From Oscillospiraceae bacterium (GTDB taxonomy: Bacteria > Bacillota_A > Clostridia > Oscillospirales > Oscillospiraceae), in contig JAETOP010000023.1 in assembly GCA_021771675.1 (NCBI GenBank), forward strand, positions 1 to 36,853: a stretch of DNA of 36,853 bases. Reading direction: 5' to 3'. This document shows, piece by piece, positions 36,242-36,853 of the stretch. Below the pieces are notes generated by a model, which searched no databases, had not been told where the DNA came from, and saw only the letters and a list, made by a program, of their open reading frames with translations. Both the position numbers and the translations under genes were made by a program. Position 1 is the stretch's first letter. Every line of letters starts with the position of its first letter.

Positions 36242-36312
36242 GCCGGTGTGTTGGAATGGTAGACGAGGAGGACTCAAAATCTACTTCGTAGAATGTTGAG
36301 TACCCTGGCAAA
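36242..36312 (+). pseudogene. degenerate tRNA-Leu-like unit B
   Basis: Like unit A, it keeps the tRNA-Leu 5-prime half. A blurred T-loop-like GTTGAGTACCC follows, but no matching acceptor 3-prime strand or CCA. The anticodon stem (GAGGA/TCTAC) has a mismatch and a wobble pair. Confidence 0.6.
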
Positions 36313-36429
36313 CCCCTTGATAAATCGGCACTTTCACAACTTCATAAATTCATTTGATTTTAATATCCCTCCCGCACATCCCTCCAAAATCTGAGATGTG
36401 CGGGATACAAGGGAAATTAAAATATAAAT

Positions 36430-36514
36430 GCCGGTGTGTCGGAATTGGCAGACGACCGCGACTCAAAATCGTGTGGAGAAATCCGTGTGGGTTCGAGTCC
36501 CACCACCGGCACCA
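36430..36514 (+). tRNA. tRNA-Leu (anticodon CAA), with encoded CCA
   Basis: A full cloverleaf can be drawn: acceptor GCCGGTG/CACCGGC, D stem TCG/CGA, anticodon stem CGCGA/TCGTG with loop CTCAAAA (anticodon CAA, reading UUG), a class II long variable arm, T arm GTGGG/CCCAC with loop TTCGAGT, discriminator A and an encoded CCA (36512-36514). It is the third unit of the tandem array and the only intact one. An integrase remnant just downstream suggests its 3-prime end has served as an attachment site. Confidence 0.96.
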
Positions 36515-36522
36515 GAATTTTC

Positions 36523-36553
36523 AGCCCTGAGCTTCACGGTTCAGGGCTTTTTT
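36523..36553 (+). terminator. intrinsic terminator of the tRNA transcript
   Basis: AGCCCTGA (36523-36530) pairs with TCAGGGCT (36541-36548), followed by a run of T. Confidence 0.85.
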
Positions 36554-36746
36554 ACTGCCCGATGGTCTGTACCCCAGTATTCTCAGGATAAAAGGCAAGG
36601 ATCGCATTTGCAGACGAAACCTTGCTGCTGTAATCCAGGTGGGTGTAGATGTTGGAAGTCGTTCCAATATCACTGTGTCCCAGCCATTCCTGGATTTCTT
36701 TCAGACTGACGCCGTTTGCGTAAAGCAGGCTGGCACAGCTGTGCCG
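36552..36746 (-). pseudogene. int: C-terminal remnant of a tyrosine recombinase (integrase)
   Basis: On the minus strand 64 residues match the end of phage/ICE integrases: RHSCASLLYANGVSLKEIQE, then WLGHSDIGTTSNIYTHLDYS, with the second catalytic His (GHS) and the tyrosine nucleophile (NIYTHL). A stop lies immediately before the R of the R-H-x-x-C block (H-x-x-R in active enzymes), so the catalytic domain start and the N-terminal domains are missing. It points at the tRNA-Leu, as an integrase next to its attachment site does. The sequence from 36747 to the window end holds a short hairpin (AAAGCCTT/AAGGGGTTT) and no gene I can support. Confidence 0.85.
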
Positions 36747-36853
36747 TTACGGTATAATAACGACAAACGGAAAAAGCCTTTATTTTCAAGGGGTTTGAGC
36801 GTTTGCCGTCATTTATTCAATTCCTTTTCCAAGTTGAAATGTGACGAGAAAAT

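Larger units (their letters stand above)
36056..36429 (+). repeat. two tandem tRNA-Leu-like units, 186 and 188 bp
   Basis: Units starting at 36056 and 36242 begin with the same GCCGGTGTG as the intact tRNA-Leu at 36430, giving a regular 186/188-bp period. Each has a Leu-like 5-prime half: acceptor strand, D arm GGAATGGTAGACG, and a CTCAAAA anticodon loop. The T arm and the CACCGGC acceptor partner are absent. The two share features not found in the intact tRNA, such as ACTTCGT after the anticodon arm and one base fewer in the D loop. The spacers also match (TTCATTTG, then ATCCCTCC twice). Confidence 0.75.

Noticed and set aside
36428..36709. A 93-residue plus-strand frame starting at the tRNA-Leu
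   Set aside because: It reads through the tRNA gene and its terminator and is a common artefact of tRNA-Leu sequences.

Overview
The window looks like chromosomal DNA of a GC-rich gut-type Clostridia, most likely an Oscillospiraceae-like member of the Firmicutes. This rests on base composition, sigma-A promoters spaced 17-18 bp, AGGAGG-type ribosome sites, frequent TTG starts, a class B sortase, a BspA-type leucine-rich surface protein, and GC-rich palindromic intergenic repeats. I cannot name the species.

Layout. Positions 1-900: an apparently solitary HicB-type antitoxin and decayed sequence. 923-5487 (minus): a GH36 alpha-galactosidase with a VOC-fold protein under its own promoter, preceded by a two-gene lipoprotein/membrane-protein unit. 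5661-6758: ychF. 6836-8070: a membrane coiled-coil protein divergent from a small XRE regulator, with a palindromic operator inside its promoter. 8161-12389 (minus): an MreB-like gene, comF, recD2 and a small membrane ORF. 12600-20296 (plus): a complete F-type ATP synthase operon in the usual order (two small membrane accessory genes, then a, c, b, delta, alpha, gamma, beta, epsilon). Its c subunit carries a two-carboxylate, Na+-type ion-binding signature. 20426-21984 (minus): an ECF sigma factor with its putative membrane anti-sigma partner. 22449-23840: asnS, flanked by related repeats. 24475-26945 (minus): an M28 peptidase and an M24B aminopeptidase P, overlapping by 4 bp. 27656-29026 (minus): a uracil permease with a leader hairpin. 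29474-29845: the C-terminal stump of a TRAP permease. 29952-35710 (minus): a large secreted C39-like/FnIII/LRR/Ig-like protein with ten PSQETD repeats, a RodA/FtsW protein and a sortase B, each with its own promoter. 36015-36853: a promoter, two degenerate tRNA-Leu-like units and an intact tRNA-Leu(CAA) at a period of about 187 bp, then a terminator and the C-terminal remnant of a tyrosine integrase.

The most unusual structures are: a 161-162 bp MITE-like family with three copies, two of them inside the ATP synthase operon (one at the atpI stop codon, one between gamma and beta); the tRNA-Leu-like tandem array beside an integrase remnant; the predicted Na+-coupled rotor; and the operator buried in the spacer of the 7.8 kb promoter. 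No CRISPR array, defence island or complete mobile element is visible. Most of the window is housekeeping chromosome with repeat insertions and decayed genes.
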